A DNA stretch of 64,000 nt, taken from NCBI GenBank assembly GCA_012934845.2, contig WNNJ02000894.1, forward strand, positions 1 through 64,000. The letters run 5' to 3'. This stretch comes from Pomphorhynchus laevis. Lineage: Eukaryota > Acanthocephala > Palaeacanthocephala > Echinorhynchida > Pomphorhynchidae. This document shows positions 60,601 through 64,000 of the stretch, piece after piece. The notes under the pieces were generated by a model. That model had not been told where the DNA came from and did not search any database. It was given only the letters and a program-made list of their open reading frames with translations. Made by a program: the position numbers and the translations under genes. Position 1 is the stretch's first letter; each line of letters opens with the position of its first letter.

Positions 60601-61380
60601 CAAACCGTATATGTCTGCTTTGCTTTTGTGTTTAAACTACTCAACTGTCTAGATCATAAGAGATTAGAATTGTTTTAATTTCAAAATTTTATTTATTAGA
60701 TGTAGAATGATACTACATTTTTAAAAGTTTCTAAATGAATAAAAAACAAATCGGCAAATGTCATTCTTGATTCTATTAGGCATAATTAGGAATATTAAAT
60801 CTTTGCTATTGCTGCACATTGAAATCCACATGATGCAATTTTGTAAATACATTAATAATTTTGCAATGTATACGATATTGATAGCTCTAATATGTCAGGA
60901 TTGCTTTATACAACTATGTCTATGACCATTACACCGCAAATCACTAAATTATCACCAACGATGACAATTAACGGCTACCGTCAATTTACGGATATGCTGC
61001 AAATAATTCTCGCTTCATATCTGAGGTTGCGAAATAGTTGGGTAGAAAAGTATTCGACATAGTCCGATTTAATATTAATTTTTTATTATTAATAATTACT
61101 GGAATTTCAAATTACCACCTAAATTTATAGAATACTATTTGTTGTGATTAATTAGATTTTTCATTTTAGAAAAATCGAACACTTGTGGAAGTTGTGCGGT
61201 AAACCGACGGGCTTAATTGAGATAGAACCCCTTTTCGATAACTATGACAGGCCGTTACATCGCAATTATCAGCTATATACTCCTCGATCCAGGTCACAAT
61301 ACAGTCAACACCAAGATCTGACGACCTATCCCTACAAACTTCCTAAGATTGGTCCTTATAATTATGTTCCTTCAGCATGA
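48656..61380 (+). pseudogene. Array gene D, exons 12-14 deleted, reading frame broken
   Basis: Exons present: 48656-48716, 50271-50320, 51653-51712, 51767-51820, 51865-51921, 53393-53452, 54056-54118, 54166-54210, 55051-55116, 56574-56639, 57663-57710, 60503-60518, 61170-61380. A deletion of about 885 bp just after exon 11 removed the 126-, 57- and 10-nt exons. Joining exon 11 to the 16-nt exon enters the terminal exon in the wrong phase, so translation would stop after about 20 more codons (near residue 230). Skipping the 16-nt exon also meets an early stop. Everything 5' of the deletion looks intact, so a shortened secreted protein of about 230 residues lacking the normal C-terminus is possible. 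I call it a probable pseudogene. Confidence 0.7.
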
Positions 61381-61526
61381 TATTCTCGCTGTGTTGGACC
61401 AAGCTGTGGTGAAATGGAGCAATATTATGTAGAGGGAAACATTGCTCTTTAAACAAAATAATTGAAATCTCAAAATTAATATTGAAAAATGTGAAAAATT
61501 GTTACACAATTGTTAAATATTGTATT

Positions 61527-61537
61527 AATAAAATAAA
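61527..61537 (+). terminator. Poly(A) signals of gene D
   Basis: The same overlapping AATAAA pair, downstream of the gene D terminal exon. The 3' signal is kept although the reading frame is broken. Confidence 0.68.
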
Positions 61538-62864
61538 ACTGTTTTGAGTATATTGAGCATTTAAATATGCAAATTTAAAATCAAAATGTCATCGTTGAAA
61601 TTGACAATTTATAATTAATCATGGTGATTTTTTAACAATTCAGAATTCCTATGTAAGATATGAATAATTTTATATTTATCAGTAATATTGCACGATTTGC
61701 GATCTTCTAGTCATTAAACATAGAGATAATTATAGATAAAAAATTAAAATTAAAATATTTATCGCTTGTAAAATTGAAATATTTTTTCTATTTTTTAATT
61801 AACTTTCTTTAAAAGGCTGATCAAATTTTATTAAGCATAATTTCAAAATATCTTTTTTGTAAGCATCCTACTAGCAATTTCAAAATATTATTACATTTTA
61901 ATCAGTGCTTTGCGCCATTCTATTGAGTAACTATGAACCTAAGCAAAGCAAGCAATGAGATTCGAATATTTCATAGTTCCAACTTCAGCTAGGTGGTGTG
62001 AACTTCATTACATCATTTTTTAAATTTTTTGTTTGTTTCTGTTGACTCGTGAGCGGCCTGTCTGCTTAAGCCATATAAAAAATTAATAAACCTGTCTATA
62101 AAGAAAAAATTCACTGCTTTTATTTTTACAACTTAACTGCTATTTAATTAATTATTAAATCTTCTAATTAATTTTTCTAAATTTGATAGAAACAATTTAA
62201 CAGTTAAAATTATTTAATAGGAATGTTTGTATGATATTTAAAAGGAATTCCACGTAACGACATACGTTAAATTGTGAATATCATCAAGCCGTTGAACATT
62301 GAATTTTCTAAAATAATAATTTTTCCAAAAATTTAATTTACACATTTCTTCTATATTTTTATTTTATTACATAATTATAATTTTTTAAAATAATAATTTG
62401 GCAGATATTCGATTTTTGTTTAATGCGTTTCTATACTACATCAAACTCCCATCTTGGTCATGTTCATATTTTGCAGTTTGCTAAAAAAATTTCTTATTTC
62501 ATATAGAAATTATAAAAAGTAGTGTTTACGAATTTAAAAAATACATGCTCATTCTGTAAAGCGTTGTCTATCCCAAATCGTAAACAATTAGACGATTTAT
62601 GATATAGTAATATATAAAAATACACTAACTATAAGTAAATTATTCATTTAGTACTTAAACTTTAACTACTAAGTAACTATCAATTTGTTAGAAATTTTAT
62701 TAATAAAATTTTACTTATTTTTTATATTATATTTTATAAAAATTTTATAGCTATATTCAATGATAGAAAACTAGTGTTTGCTAGATATGTCAATAACCTC
62801 TGCTAATCGCGGTTTGAGTTATTAATTTAGTTTCTTTGTACATAAATAGTACAAAGAAAATTTG

Positions 62865-64000
62865 GGAATGTAAGAAGTATATTCAATTGCACAAAGATAA
62901 CAGGAGGAAATATTAACAAAGTTGGTTTAACAACGTAAAATATGATAAATACGTTCTATACCAACAATTTCGCGGCAAAACAAAAAACATACAAGATTAT
63001 TCCAGTCGACAACTAATCCGTGTGTCGGGTCGTATAGGCAATGCACAAACCAGATTACTCCAGACACCGCAATCCTTATCGGCAGACCGGAGTACTCTTT
63101 CAGATTGCCCAAGGCGGTCTTTAGCGAGTTTCGAGATTTTATCTCCACCGGTATCAAGATCTATCTCGAGGTCTCTTTCCAGAGGATTCTGCCTCGAAAA
63201 CTCTCCGAGAAAGGCGATCCCTAGACATCTCAGAACGTACCATAGTAACTTCAACTGACTTTCTCTGATTTAGAGAGGCAGCAGCTTTACCTTGAGCACA
63301 TCAGGAATAAAAAAATTTCTAACATTATCACTAGGTCTAAGACCTGTCATACCACGTATAAACATCATTTATGTCGCCTGTATCACAGGTATTATCCAGT
63401 CGGTCAACACTTAAATTTCATGACCATACGTTAGGATAGGAATAAAGATTGCGTGGTAAATAAAAGCTTCGCGCGAAGACTCAACTCTGGCTTCAACCAG
63501 ACAGAACTCTACAAAGATGTGTAAGCCGCACAAATCCGCTTATCAATTTCCCTGATATCACTGTCGTCCATCGACGAACAATACACCAAGATATTTTAAA
63601 TTCTCAACATCAGGAAGAACATTTCCCCCCATCCAGATTGACGTTGGCACCTAAATCTGAGACGAACACATGGAGACAGTCTTGGAAGTACTAATAAACA
63701 TATCTGCCGATGTCATTCCATCGTAAAACGATCTAGTAGATATTGTATGCCCTCATGACAAGAAGTCAACAAGATAACATCATCTGCAAAAAGCAGAGAT
63801 GGTATTTTGATAAAACTGAATTGAAGACCGGCATTCGTCAGAGCCGCCGTCCCTTTTTCTTTAATAAAAGCAATGACAAAAGTGAAGGCAACGGACAACT
63901 CAGACGAAGCCTAACGCTTACTGAAAATAATTCAGACATCCTACTTAAAACACGAACACAAATCGTACTTTGTTTATACAAAGAAGCCACAGCTATTAAA
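62865..64000 (-). mobile_element. Decayed LINE, unit 4 (cut by window end)
   Basis: The 3' half of the same insertion, up to just past the motif C region (FADD at 63779-63790). It follows unit 2 closely in the 3' part, including the long open C-terminal stretch at 62997-63254. The rest lies beyond the window. Confidence 0.82.

Larger units (their letters stand above)
53086..64000 (+). repeat. Tandem array unit 4 (cut by the window end)
   Basis: Fourth direct copy, running off the window inside its LINE fossil. Relative to unit 1 it has lost about 885 bp at about 57740 (unit 1 positions 4651-5535), which removes exons 12, 13 and 14 of gene D. It also has a smaller deletion of about 14 bp near 57955. 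It shares marker variants with unit 2, and some with unit 3. Confidence 0.96.

Noticed and set aside
1-64000. Aphid bicycle or schistosome micro-exon gene identity
   Set aside because: Architecture is similar in spirit, but I see no paired C-Y-C motifs and no sequence match, and the exons are mostly larger than the classic micro-exons. Kept as analogy only.

Overview
The window is very AT-rich (low GC by eye) and behaves like nuclear DNA of an invertebrate metazoan. Genes are split into small exons with GT/AG introns from about 47 bp to over 3 kb, AATAAA signals follow the last exon, and a decayed LINE is present. No bacterial operon or viral genome structure is visible. The species cannot be named. 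The style (secreted protein, many tiny exons, tandem copies) recalls flatworm micro-exon genes and aphid bicycle effectors, but I see no sequence match to either.

Layout: the whole window is one head-to-tail tandem array with a unit of about 17.8 kb. Units run approximately 1-17837, 17838-35672, 35673-53085 and 53086-64000 (incomplete). Unit 3 is about 0.4 kb shorter because of an intronic deletion. Each unit holds the 3' part of one gene (plus strand), an intergenic spacer carrying a 5'-truncated, dead LINE on the minus strand, and the 5' exons of the next gene. The window therefore contains gene A (exons 6-16 only), gene B (complete), gene C (complete) and gene D (complete at both ends, but missing exons 12-14). 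It ends inside the fourth LINE copy.

The gene was put together by hand from splice signals and reading phase. A signal-peptide exon (61 nt) is followed by exons of 50, 60, 54, 57, 60, 63, 45, 66, 66, 48, 126 and 57 nt, joined mostly in phase 0. Two micro-exons of 10 and 16 nt then carry the frame into a 211-nt terminal exon. The model totals 1050 nt, or 349 residues plus stop. The product is predicted to be secreted, with seven cysteines after the signal peptide and two N-glycosylation sequons. I do not recognise its family.

The four units are nearly identical, yet the differences are patterned. Units 1 and 3 share many variants against units 2 and 4, which suggests a two-unit higher-order repeat of about 35.5 kb. 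The LINE segment is much more variable than the rest and looks like a site of exchange with other copies. Unit 4 has lost three coding exons. Unit 3 has a deletion followed by a strange interleaved sequence that may be an assembly artefact.
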